Positions 1-5,382 of a stretch of 5,382 bases of DNA are shown one piece after another (the stretch's first letter is position 1; every line of letters begins with the position of its first letter). This DNA comes from an uncultured Polynucleobacter sp. (GTDB taxonomy: Bacteria; Pseudomonadota; Gammaproteobacteria; Burkholderiales; Burkholderiaceae). Location of the stretch: positions 1-5,382 of the forward strand of contig CALKUJ010000398.1 of assembly GCA_937996825.1 (NCBI GenBank), in the 5' to 3' direction. The notes beneath the pieces are model-generated. The model was not told where the DNA came from. It made no database searches and was given only the letters and a program-made list of their open reading frames with translations. Both the position numbers and the translations under genes were made by a program.

Positions 1-58
1 GTCCCGCGAGCGTGTGAAAGCTTTCTTAGCACGGACTTTGAACTAGGACGTAATCGCG

Positions 59-487
59 TTACCTTAGTGAGGCATTACGGAGGGAGACGTGCCACAAGTT
101 TCCTTCACGCACAGCACGTAGCGTGACGAAATTTAGGGGAAATTCGACAGCTAACTTGCTAGGGTAGATATGGCTCTTGCCCACATCTTCACGTGCCCAA
201 ATTTGCAACTCGTCGTCATGTTTGTTGACGTAGAAGCACAGACCTTTAGCGCCGTTTGCACCTAAGAAATGCAGTTGGGTGGTTAAGAAATCAAAGAACC
301 ATTTGCAATCTGGTCGCATCGCAATCAGCTTTACTGCATTGGTTAGATGAATGTTTTGTGCATACGGAAACAAGCCACGTATGTTGTCAGCCTTGCCGAT
401 CTCAAAAGCAAGTAGGTTGCTGTCATCGGCAGCAGTCCAGCTTCGCCCTTCTACAACATGTTCGTTCGCAAATTCTGTGTATCGCAT
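59..487 (-). CDS. Hypothetical protein, 142 aa, divergent from the HUH endonuclease gene
   Basis: I do not recognise this protein and assign no function. The frame is open for 142 codons and starts at an ATG preceded by AAAGGGATTTCCA, which supplies a good Shine-Dalgarno sequence (AGGGA, six bases from the ATG). That supports it as a real gene. The product looks soluble and globular, with no signal peptide or membrane segment. It is rich in aromatic residues (a Trp-Phe-Phe cluster near residue 63) and has alternating hydrophobic stretches in its second half that suggest beta strands. It is transcribed away from the HUH endonuclease gene, with 96 bases between the two starts, so they could share a control region. 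No other gene is visible downstream before the window edge, and no convincing terminator. A plus-strand open frame at 256-630 overlaps it but looks like a shadow. Confidence 0.6.
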   Translation of the reverse strand: MRYTEFANEHVVEGRSWTAADDSNLLAFEIGKADNIRGLFPYAQNIHLTNAVKLIAMRPDCKWFFDFLTTQLHFLGANGAKGLCFYVNKHDDELQIWAREDVGKSHIYPSKLAVEFPLNFVTLRAVREGNLWHVSLRNASLR

Positions 488-583
488 TGGAAATCCCTTT
501 AGCGTATTTAGCTAACGGGACACAGATGCCTAAGTTTGGATGCGTTTTAGCGTGGTTTTATTTGGCAAGACATAAATACATGC
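488..583. promoter_or_regulatory. Divergent intergenic region between the 142-aa gene and the HUH gene
   Basis: These 96 bases separate two divergent starts and must hold any promoters for both genes. The octamer TTTAGCGT occurs twice in the same orientation, at 498-505 and 546-553, 48 bases apart. Two copies of an octamer could be a binding site for a regulator or the Rep-like protein, but could also be chance. I see no convincing sigma-70 promoter with good -35 and -10 boxes. Assignment as regulatory rests on gene arrangement only. Confidence 0.35.
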
Positions 584-1318
584 ATGGAATCCATCAAGCC
601 AAACCACGTATCAAACAGTGGTCTTCATAACTCCAACTCTTTAACCAAGAATCATGCCATGCAGCAGCAATGTGAGTGGTATGAAACTTGTTTACGTGGC
701 ACACAGCTTGATGGAAGCCATGCTAATGCAGATGCTCACCTAACAAGTGGGCAAAGATTGCAGAAAGCACACAGACAACACATTGAACCCTATTCAAAAC
801 ATCTTCAATTCGCTGTCACTCTCACAGTTAAAAAAAGCGCCACGATTCGCGTCAACCGCTTTGATAACTATGGAGATGAACATTTCAAATTCACAGCAGT
901 ATTGGATGACGAAAAACTCGATTCACTCATCAACTATTTCACGACACTATTACGGCACCAACTTTATGGGAACAAGGCAAAGCACAAGAACAAACAGGAA
1001 TGGGCCACACCGCTAGTCATTACAGCTGTCGAAGGCAAAAATACACATAAACGTACACATCTGCACTTGGCTGTGGGCAATGTGCCAGCAGACAAGGTTG
1101 CAAACTTCCAGTCAATCGTAGAAAGCACATGGCAACGCTGTGATTTTGCTTATCGTGAAACATGCATTAAGCCAATCACTGACAGTAATGGTTGGTTGAA
1201 CTACATCACCAAAGAAGTTGGCTACACAGACAACGATGCGTTAGACATAGTACACAGCACCATTCCACCATTTATACAGAACAGCATTTGTACAGAAAGT
1301 CGCTTGCTGGCTGGATGA
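584..1318 (+). CDS. HUH-type rolling-circle replication initiator-like endonuclease (Rep-like), 244 aa
   Basis: The product shows the three ordered motifs of single-tyrosine HUH endonucleases. A hydrophobic strand FAVTLTV at residues 76-82 fits motif I. THLHLAV at 158-164, with His159 and His161, fits the metal-binding HUH motif II. WLNYITKE at 204-211, with Tyr207 and Lys210, fits the catalytic Tyr-x-x-Lys motif III. Members of this superfamily nick one DNA strand and stay bound to the 5' end through the tyrosine, starting rolling-circle replication, transfer or transposition. By layout it is closest to phage and plasmid replication-associated proteins (G2P/ORF2 style), an assignment made from motifs only. 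No helicase domain follows: the protein ends about 37 residues after Tyr207. The start is uncertain. The ATG at 584 is the first after an in-frame stop at 548-550 but lacks a clear ribosome site; the ATG at 659 (residue 26) is an alternative, and the first 70 residues are polar and of low complexity. Confidence 0.75.
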   Translation: MESIKPNHVSNSGLHNSNSLTKNHAMQQQCEWYETCLRGTQLDGSHANADAHLTSGQRLQKAHRQHIEPYSKHLQFAVTLTVKKSATIRVNRFDNYGDEHFKFTAVLDDEKLDSLINYFTTLLRHQLYGNKAKHKNKQEWATPLVITAVEGKNTHKRTHLHLAVGNVPADKVANFQSIVESTWQRCDFAYRETCIKPITDSNGWLNYITKEVGYTDNDALDIVHSTIPPFIQNSICTESRLLAG

Positions 1319-1566
1319 GTTGGACAATTTAGTGGGAGTTAATAAAGGCTTTGGTTGCTTTAATAGCTTCGTGTTGGCTGAACTAAACATAGTTAGAACT
1401 ACATCAATCTTTAAACCAAGCGTGGTGAGCAAAACGCAGAGCGACAGCGAAAGAGTTTTGTGAAAGCACAAGTGAGCTGGCTCACTTCATAGCTTGGCGC
1501 TCAATCAACGTTAGGGTGCGATGTTCTATTAAGATGCAATGACAAGTGATTTGAAGGAAAAGCATC
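1319..1566. other. Non-coding structured region after the HUH gene
   Basis: These 248 bases carry no credible gene. A minus-strand open frame at 1241-1471 overlaps the end of the HUH gene and has no family features. The stretch contains a perfect inverted repeat at 1470-1487, a second 6-bp inverted pair CAAAAC (1430-1435) and GTTTTG (1455-1460), and partial symmetry around 1341-1364. Such structure beside a HUH endonuclease gene would fit an origin or nick site, an element end, or a regulatory RNA. The sequence alone does not decide. The right end must also supply expression signals for the gene starting at 1567. Confidence 0.4.
1470..1487. repeat. Perfect inverted repeat, 8-bp arms, 2-base centre
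   Basis: AAGTGAGC (1470-1477) and GCTCACTT (1480-1487) are exact reverse complements around a TG centre. The stem may extend after an interruption, pairing AAGC (1464-1467) with GCTT (1492-1495). No T-run follows on either side, so it is not a typical rho-independent terminator. It could be an operator for a dimeric regulator or a cruciform/hairpin recognised by the upstream HUH endonuclease. The symmetry is seen directly; the role is inference. Confidence 0.6.
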
Positions 1567-2007
1567 ATGACCCCTACCTTGACAGCACTCACAACAGATA
1601 TTCAAGCTGCCTTAACAGGGGCGCTGTATCGCAGCTTTGAGCATGGCAGCTTTGGGATTAGCTTTGACCATGAAACAATTGAAAAATTAAATGATGCACT
1701 AGAGCCTATAGGCTTCTCTGTTTACGGCATGAGTTACACAGAGGATGCAACTTGCATCACATTGCAATTGAGCAATGACATGACTGAATCATGCGGCAAC
1801 AACTTATTTCACTACTGTCAATTCAGTTTCAACAGCGATGGTGACTTCACTGTTGAGCTAGATGAAGATGTACTTGATAACGGCCTTAGTGTCAGGCTCA
1901 CTACCCCACACGACCAGCATATGTTCAATAACGCTACTCAAGCCGAAATTGATGCTGCTGCAAACAACTTGCAAATGGCATTACAAACGCGATTACTGAA
2001 GGTTTGA
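1567..2007 (+). CDS. Hypothetical acidic protein, 146 aa
   Basis: I do not recognise this family. The ATG at 1567 is preceded by AAGGA at 1554-1558 with eight bases of spacing, a good ribosome site that fixes the start. The protein is acidic and soluble, with no signal peptide or membrane segment. Residues 1-20 and about 125-143 look helical. The middle (about 25-110) alternates hydrophobic and polar residues and carries Asp/Glu-rich turns such as DGDFTVELDEDVLD, suggesting a beta-rich core. It is the first of three plus-strand genes; the next starts 64 bases downstream beyond a perfect palindrome. Neither sequence nor neighbours give a reliable function. Confidence 0.65.
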   Translation: MTPTLTALTTDIQAALTGALYRSFEHGSFGISFDHETIEKLNDALEPIGFSVYGMSYTEDATCITLQLSNDMTESCGNNLFHYCQFSFNSDGDFTVELDEDVLDNGLSVRLTTPHDQHMFNNATQAEIDAAANNLQMALQTRLLKV

Positions 2008-2017
2008 TGCGGTATTC

Positions 2018-2031
2018 GTTACTTAAGTAAC
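2018..2031. promoter_or_regulatory. Perfect 14-base palindrome, candidate operator
   Basis: GTTACTTAAGTAAC is its own reverse complement and lies in the 64-base gap between the 146-aa gene and the TPR gene, starting 10 bases after the upstream stop. Its position suggests an operator for a dimeric repressor controlling the TPR and macro genes. With no spacer it makes a poor RNA hairpin, and no T-run follows, so a terminator is unlikely. No regulator gene for it is visible in the window. Confidence 0.4.
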
Positions 2032-2071
2032 ACCTGATTCGGATTGTGTTTCTGTCTAACTAAAGTTTCGT

Positions 2072-2791
2072 ATGCAAGATTTCAATGTAACTGATGTGAA
2101 TGCTGATGTAAAACGAGCAATTGAAAAGCAGAACAATGGCAGCGGCAACACCGTTTTTGAAATGCTGCGACCTTCAGCGCCTAACGCAAGCAAGTATTGG
2201 CTTTATGCAGCGTACGAACTGCACAGACAAGGAATGTTTTATGAAGAACTTGAGTGCTGGCGTGAAGGTGAAAAGTACCTAGGCGATGACAGCTTCGAAC
2301 TTGAACTTTGGTACCAAGACAAGATTGATACGCTTATTAATGCTCAAGACCAAACTGACGACCGGTTTTTTGGCGAGCTAGCCCTAGCAGCTGCTGAAAC
2401 ACTGATTGCAAACAACGAATCCGAATCAGCACTAAATGCCAAACTACAGCTGATTCAGGAGCTAAAGCCAGAACGAGCTTTAGTGCTTAATTGCATTGAA
2501 CACATTCTCGACAAAGGCTTTGATGTTGAAGTGCAACTCCAATATAGAAAACTTGGCATCAATTCAGGTTACGAACTAGACCAAATCAAAAACTATCGGG
2601 ACCTCGCAGAGTGTCACTTTTGGGCTGGAGACATAAGCGAAGCAATGCGTATTTGGTCGAAAGCCGTAAAAGACGATCCAGACAATGAATCACTATGCAG
2701 TGCAATTTATTGGTTAGTACGACATGCTGACAATAAGAAGCTTGACGCAGAAAAATTTCTCCCCGAAGAATTCGGCAAGCTAGATTCGTAA
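2072..2791 (+). CDS. TPR-like helical repeat protein, 239 aa
   Basis: The product appears almost wholly alpha-helical. Residues about 175-205 match a tetratricopeptide repeat well: Tyr at the first position, Leu-Ala, then Phe-Trp-Ala-Gly-Asp, Glu-Ala, Trp-x-x-Ala and a closing Asp-Pro-Asp-Asn. A degenerate helical pair at about 41-70 (WLYAAYELHRQGMFYEELE) resembles another repeat, and the segment between may hold more diverged ones. TPR arrays bind protein partners, so an adaptor or scaffold role is likely, but the partner is unknown. No signal peptide or membrane segment is present, so it should be cytoplasmic. The ATG at 2072 has only a weak ribosome site; an in-frame ATG at 2162 would remove 30 residues. 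The stop lies 18 bases before the macro-domain ATG, which suggests co-transcription and possibly a shared pathway. Confidence 0.7.
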   Translation: MQDFNVTDVNADVKRAIEKQNNGSGNTVFEMLRPSAPNASKYWLYAAYELHRQGMFYEELECWREGEKYLGDDSFELELWYQDKIDTLINAQDQTDDRFFGELALAAAETLIANNESESALNAKLQLIQELKPERALVLNCIEHILDKGFDVEVQLQYRKLGINSGYELDQIKNYRDLAECHFWAGDISEAMRIWSKAVKDDPDNESLCSAIYWLVRHADNKKLDAEKFLPEEFGKLDS

Positions 2792-2809
2792 AAAGACTTC
2801 GGAGTGTTA

Positions 2810-3319
2810 ATGAAAGTTGAAGTACTCATCGCAAACATTGCTACTCAAGCAGACATAGAGGCTGTTGTTAACTCTGCAAACGGCAATCTTCGTCTTGGCT
2901 CTGGTGTTGCTGGTGCAATTCATACAGCTGCTGGAAATGAACTTGAAGAGTACTGCAAACAGTTCGCGCCTCTTGCATTTGGAATGGCGGTCATCACTCC
3001 TGCATTCAACTTACCCAATCGGTGGGTTATACACACACGTGCTGCTAACTATCTACTCGACGATGATGCTGAAAATGTTTTGAAGCAGTGTTTTGAGTCT
3101 GTATGGCAAATTGCTATCAAACACAACATCAAGTCGATGGCGCTACCTGCTATTGGCACGGGTGTATTCAAAGTACCTTTAGAGCTTGCTGCATCTACAA
3201 CTGCTGCTTCATTAAAAGCACATCAAAAGGATTGTGTTGAGTTAGTACGTATCTGCGTGACTGATGCCAAAACACAAACTGCCTTTTTGGATGCGTTCAA
3301 TGCTATTGAGTTAGCTTAG
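2810..3319 (+). CDS. Macro-domain protein (ADP-ribose-binding, possible ADP-ribosyl hydrolase), 169 aa
   Basis: The whole protein is one macro domain of normal length. VVNSANGNLRLGSGVAGAIH (residues 19-38) is the first ADP-ribose-binding loop, with Asn21 and Asn24. The strand WVIHT (72-76) and LPAIGTGVFKVP (112-123), the second phosphate-binding loop, follow in the expected order. Macro domains bind ADP-ribose and many remove ADP-ribose from proteins or nucleic acids, or deacetylate O-acetyl-ADP-ribose. The first loop reads G-S-G-V-A-G rather than the G-G-G-V-D-G of bacterial YmdB and MacroD enzymes, so the Asp important in those enzymes is Ala here. Viral and archaeal macro domains also lack that Asp, so activity is not excluded. 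The ATG at 2810 is chosen over an in-frame GTG at 2804 because GGAG at 2801-2804 is ideally spaced from it. No ADP-ribosyltransferase toxin is adjacent. The 3' end overlaps the convergent gene by four bases. Confidence 0.9.
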   Translation: MKVEVLIANIATQADIEAVVNSANGNLRLGSGVAGAIHTAAGNELEEYCKQFAPLAFGMAVITPAFNLPNRWVIHTRAANYLLDDDAENVLKQCFESVWQIAIKHNIKSMALPAIGTGVFKVPLELAASTTAASLKAHQKDCVELVRICVTDAKTQTAFLDAFNAIELA

Positions 3320-3711
3320 TTATCTTTTTTCATTGACTGCAAGAAAGCAACGCGAGCAGCTATTGCATCAGGGTTAACGGTTAAGGGAGGTGGTTCAAAA
3401 TCCTCACCAGCAAAGGCCCCTTCAACTCTTGCAATTAGCTCGTTTACATCTTCGATTACGCGGTCAATTCTTCTGCGTTCTTTTTCTAAAAACAAACTGC
3501 ACTCTTTCAGCTTGTCTAACAATTCAGGAGCCGCCGCAATTAGTTGTGCTCTTGCCTCTTCCTTATTTTTCAATTCTTCTCGGCTATGTTTAAACGAACC
3601 CGCAGGCTGTAGCACACGTGCAATTCGGTCGCCATTACTATGAATGGTGTGACTAAACAGTACATCGCTGCGATCTTCGATAGAGCGCCAAGGTGCGTCA
3701 ATGTGTTTCAT
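3316..3711 (-). CDS. Small phage/plasmid-type accessory protein, 131 aa, downstream of umuC
   Basis: No family function can be assigned. The ATG at 3711 is chosen because GGGA lies five bases upstream and the product then starts MKHIDAPWRS. A longer in-frame start at 3828 would run inside umuC and add an implausible N-terminus. The layout resembles small orphan proteins common in phages and plasmids: an early Pro-Trp-Arg, a central strand (RIARVLQP), then a helix with Ala-Ala-Pro-Glu-Leu-Leu-Asp-Lys-Leu-Lys (60-69). Residues about 45-98 are rich in Glu, Lys, Arg and Leu and may form a coiled coil; a Pro-rich spot (FEPPPL, 105-110) leads into a short C-terminal helix. The gene follows umuC on the same strand after 43 bases and could share the SOS-controlled transcript, though the A+T-rich gap could also hold its own promoter. 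Confidence 0.65.
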   Translation of the reverse strand: MKHIDAPWRSIEDRSDVLFSHTIHSNGDRIARVLQPAGSFKHSREELKNKEEARAQLIAAAPELLDKLKECSLFLEKERRRIDRVIEDVNELIARVEGAFAGEDFEPPPLTVNPDAIAARVAFLQSMKKDN

Positions 3712-3754
3712 TTTTATCCCAGTGTGAATTTTTATTAATACTACTACGATGAGC

Positions 3755-5017
3755 TTAAACAGCTGGCACAGCGTCCCACTCAGTTGTGTAGTTGGGTGAC
3801 TTGCGTTCTTGTCGCATTGCCCACCCATCGCTCATGCCGCCAGTACTAACCTTGACTGTGCCACGACCAAATCTAGCATTCAGCCCGTCAATTGCAAGCA
3901 TCAGCTTTGTGTCGCTAGTGCTTACTGGCTCCAACAAGTCAGCTTGCACAACTGACACAGGCGTAATGTCACTGAGCACAATCCCCGCTTTCTTGTACTT
4001 GTAGCCATCACGCCAAAGCAGTTCTGCCATGTGCTGTACCCACCTATTCACAACAAGGCTGTCGTTGGTTGGCATGGGCAACGGCACTGCCATGCTCGGG
4101 TTGTACTGCGGCAGGTCTTGTCGAAACCTATTAGTCAACATGAACACTTGCACAAGTGCTGCATGACCGTTTTGTGCTCTTAGTTTCTCGCATGCAGTAG
4201 CGGTAAAAACACTTAAGGCATCTTGCAGCACTGCAAGCTCTGTCACGGGCTTGCCAAAAGACCTGCTGCAAATAATTTGCTGTTTGTCGGGCACATGATC
4301 TTCAAGTTCAATGCATGCCACGCCCTGCAATTCACGTTGCGTCTTTTCCATGACCACACCGAACTCCGCACGTAGTGTGGGCGTATGTGCTGTACGCAGG
4401 TCTTGCACTGTGTTGATGCCATGCTTTGCAAGGCGCTTGGTCAACTTGCGACCTACACCCCATACTTCACCAACATCTATTTGTCCAAGCAATCGCGTTT
4501 GCTGCTCGTCAGTCAAGTCGTTGTAGTTAAACACGCCACGACTTCGCGGGTGCTTTTTAGCTATGTGATTGGCTAGCTTTGCTAACGTCTTTGTGGGTCC
4601 AACCCCAACACAAACCGGCAATCCCGTCCACTGCAACACACGTTCACGCATCAAGTAATTGATGTCACGCAACTTGCTCATGCCAGTCAAATCAACAAAG
4701 CATTCATCAATGCTGTACACCTCTGTGCGTGGCGCAAAGTCAGCCAATATGCTCATGACACGATTGGACAAGTCGACATACAAGGCATAGTTGCTACTTA
4801 ATGCCAACACGCCATGCTCTTCAGCTAGCTGCTTGCATTCAAACCACGGCTGTCCCATACGTATGCCGATTGCTTTGGCCTCATTGCTTCGTGACACCAC
4901 ACAGCCATCGTTATTAGACAACACCACTATGGGGGTGTGCGTTAAGTCGGGTCTAAACAAACGCTCACAACTCACATAGAAGTTGTTGCAGTCAACAAGT
5001 GCAATCTGCCGTGTCAT
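3755..5017 (-). CDS. umuC: UmuC, catalytic subunit of Y-family DNA polymerase V
   Basis: UmuC with dimeric UmuD' and RecA forms Pol V, which copies past DNA lesions at the cost of mutations during the SOS response. The 420-residue product matches the usual length (422 in E. coli). Asp9 in VDCNNFYVSCE, with Asp104 and Glu105 in YSIDECFVDL, are the metal-binding catalytic residues, and Tyr14 occupies the steric-gate position. GVGPTKTLAKLANHIAKK (138-155) is the conserved palm/thumb segment, and WGVGRKLTKRLAKHGI (186-201) is the helix-hairpin-helix region. The UmuC-type C-terminal domain follows. QADLL (358-362) sits where E. coli has the sliding-clamp motif QLNLF and is a plausible clamp-binding variant. 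The ATG at 5017 begins two bases after the umuD TGA and puts the first motif at the normal distance; translation is probably coupled to umuD. An upstream in-frame GTG (5023) is less likely. The gene looks intact. Confidence 0.95.
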   Translation of the reverse strand: MTRQIALVDCNNFYVSCERLFRPDLTHTPIVVLSNNDGCVVSRSNEAKAIGIRMGQPWFECKQLAEEHGVLALSSNYALYVDLSNRVMSILADFAPRTEVYSIDECFVDLTGMSKLRDINYLMRERVLQWTGLPVCVGVGPTKTLAKLANHIAKKHPRSRGVFNYNDLTDEQQTRLLGQIDVGEVWGVGRKLTKRLAKHGINTVQDLRTAHTPTLRAEFGVVMEKTQRELQGVACIELEDHVPDKQQIICSRSFGKPVTELAVLQDALSVFTATACEKLRAQNGHAALVQVFMLTNRFRQDLPQYNPSMAVPLPMPTNDSLVVNRWVQHMAELLWRDGYKYKKAGIVLSDITPVSVVQADLLEPVSTSDTKLMLAIDGLNARFGRGTVKVSTGGMSDGWAMRQERKSPNYTTEWDAVPAV

Positions 5018-5019
5018 GG

Positions 5020-5382
5020 TCACAGCAGCTTGTGCAGGTTGTAGGTCACAACACCCCACACCGTAAAGTCATCGGCCTCTTTGATAACGATAGGTGGATA
5101 TATTGGGTTTTCGGCAATCAACTTGACCACGCCGCCACGCTTGTACAAACGTTTGACGGTGAACTCGCTGTTCAACACAGCCAGCACGATGTTGTTGTGT
5201 TTAGGTTCAATGCTCCTGTCAATCAACAGCCTGTCACCTTCATAGATGCCGATACCCATCATGCTGTCGCCAGCAACTCTAAACACATAAGTGGCTTCAC
5301 CATTGCGAATCAGGTGCTTGTTCAGGTCGATACGCTTTTGAGCGTGGTCAGCAGCAGGACTTGGAAAGCCCGCAGGCACAGC
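5020..5382 (-). CDS. umuD: UmuD, SOS mutagenesis autoprotease, 5' end cut by window edge
   Basis: UmuD is a LexA-like serine peptidase that RecA filaments induce to cleave itself; the product UmuD' activates UmuC. The visible 120 residues align with E. coli UmuD without gaps. The cleavage site is Ala-Gly in VPAGFPSP (E. coli Cys24-Gly25). The catalytic Ser lies in GDSM (visible residue 40, equivalent to Ser60), and the catalytic Lys in EFTVKRL (visible residue 77, equivalent to Lys97). About 20 N-terminal residues and the start codon lie beyond base 5382. The GTG at 5377-5379 is an internal Val codon next to the cleavage site, not a start, since starting there would remove the cleaved arm. 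Any LexA box would also lie outside the window. It is followed after two bases by umuC in the standard operon order. Confidence 0.95.
   Translation of the reverse strand, partial: AVPAGFPSPAADHAQKRIDLNKHLIRNGEATYVFRVAGDSMMGIGIYEGDRLLIDRSIEPKHNNIVLAVLNSEFTVKRLYKRGGVVKLIAENPIYPPIVIKEADDFTVWGVVTYNLHKLL

Noticed and set aside
1..58. GTTCAAAG on the minus strand resembling a tRNA T-loop; palindrome GAAAGCTTTC at 16-25
   Set aside because: The flanking bases do not form a T-arm stem and no acceptor or anticodon arm is present. A 10-base palindrome alone is expected by chance.
256..630. 124-aa plus-strand open frame
   Set aside because: It overlaps most of the minus-strand 142-aa gene, has Cys/His/Gln-rich composition typical of a shadow frame, and runs into the HUH gene.
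1241..1471. 76-aa minus-strand open frame
   Set aside because: It overlaps the end of the HUH gene in antisense, has no clear ribosome site, and its low-complexity Leu/Ser-rich product shows no family features.
1495..1520. Possible integron attC end (CAACGTTAGGGTGC)
   Set aside because: The core reads GTTAGGG, which fails the final pyrimidine of the GTTRRRY consensus, and no matching RYYYAAC box was found upstream at a suitable distance. Neighbouring gene gaps also lack attC-like sequences.
3297..3330. Possible terminator at the macro gene end
   Set aside because: A 5-bp stem (TCAAT/ATTGA) lies well before the T-run at 3325-3330, and an alternative 4-bp stem (GCTA/TAGC) is no stronger. Both are too weak and poorly spaced to call.
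3712..3828. N-terminal extension of the 131-aa gene to an ATG at 3828
   Set aside because: It would overlap the end of umuC by over 70 bases, and the added residues do not resemble the rest of the protein; the ATG at 3711 has a better ribosome site.
5377..5379. GTG as start codon of umuD
   Set aside because: It encodes the Val three residues before the self-cleavage site. The open frame continues to the window edge and the N-terminal arm is required for regulated cleavage.

Overview
This is a compact bacterial accessory-type region. The best taxonomic clue is the umuDC pair at the right end. UmuD and UmuC align with the E. coli proteins at their catalytic residues without visible gaps, so a gamma- or betaproteobacterial host is likely, but I cannot name the species. 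Base composition looks uneven by eye: the umuDC end seems more GC-rich than the left two thirds. I did not compute this.

Left third (1-1566): an unrecognised gene on the minus strand (59-487) diverges from a plus-strand gene (584-1318). The latter encodes a HUH-type single-tyrosine endonuclease resembling rolling-circle replication initiators (His-Leu-His motif, then a Tyr-x-x-Lys motif). It is followed by about 250 bases of non-coding DNA that hold a perfect 8-bp-arm inverted repeat and further partial symmetries. This stretch could be an origin, a regulatory region or the edge of a mobile element.

Middle (1567-3319): three plus-strand genes lie in a row. They encode an unrecognised acidic protein, a TPR-like helical repeat protein, and a single-domain macro (ADP-ribose-binding) protein. 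The last two are 18 bases apart and are probably co-transcribed. A perfect 14-base palindrome lies between the first and second genes and may be an operator.

Right third (3316-5382): a minus-strand operon reads umuD (5' end cut by the window edge), then umuC two bases later, then a small 131-residue gene of phage/plasmid accessory style. UmuD is self-cleaved during the SOS response and UmuD'2 joins UmuC to form the translesion polymerase Pol V. The small gene and the macro gene converge and overlap by four bases at their stop codons.

A rolling-circle-type endonuclease, an accessory umuDC and several orphan genes together suggest an integrated element or plasmid segment. No integrase, transposase ends, tRNA or CRISPR array is visible to prove this. 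The points most worth a second look are the HUH protein with its structured downstream DNA, and the macro/TPR gene pair.
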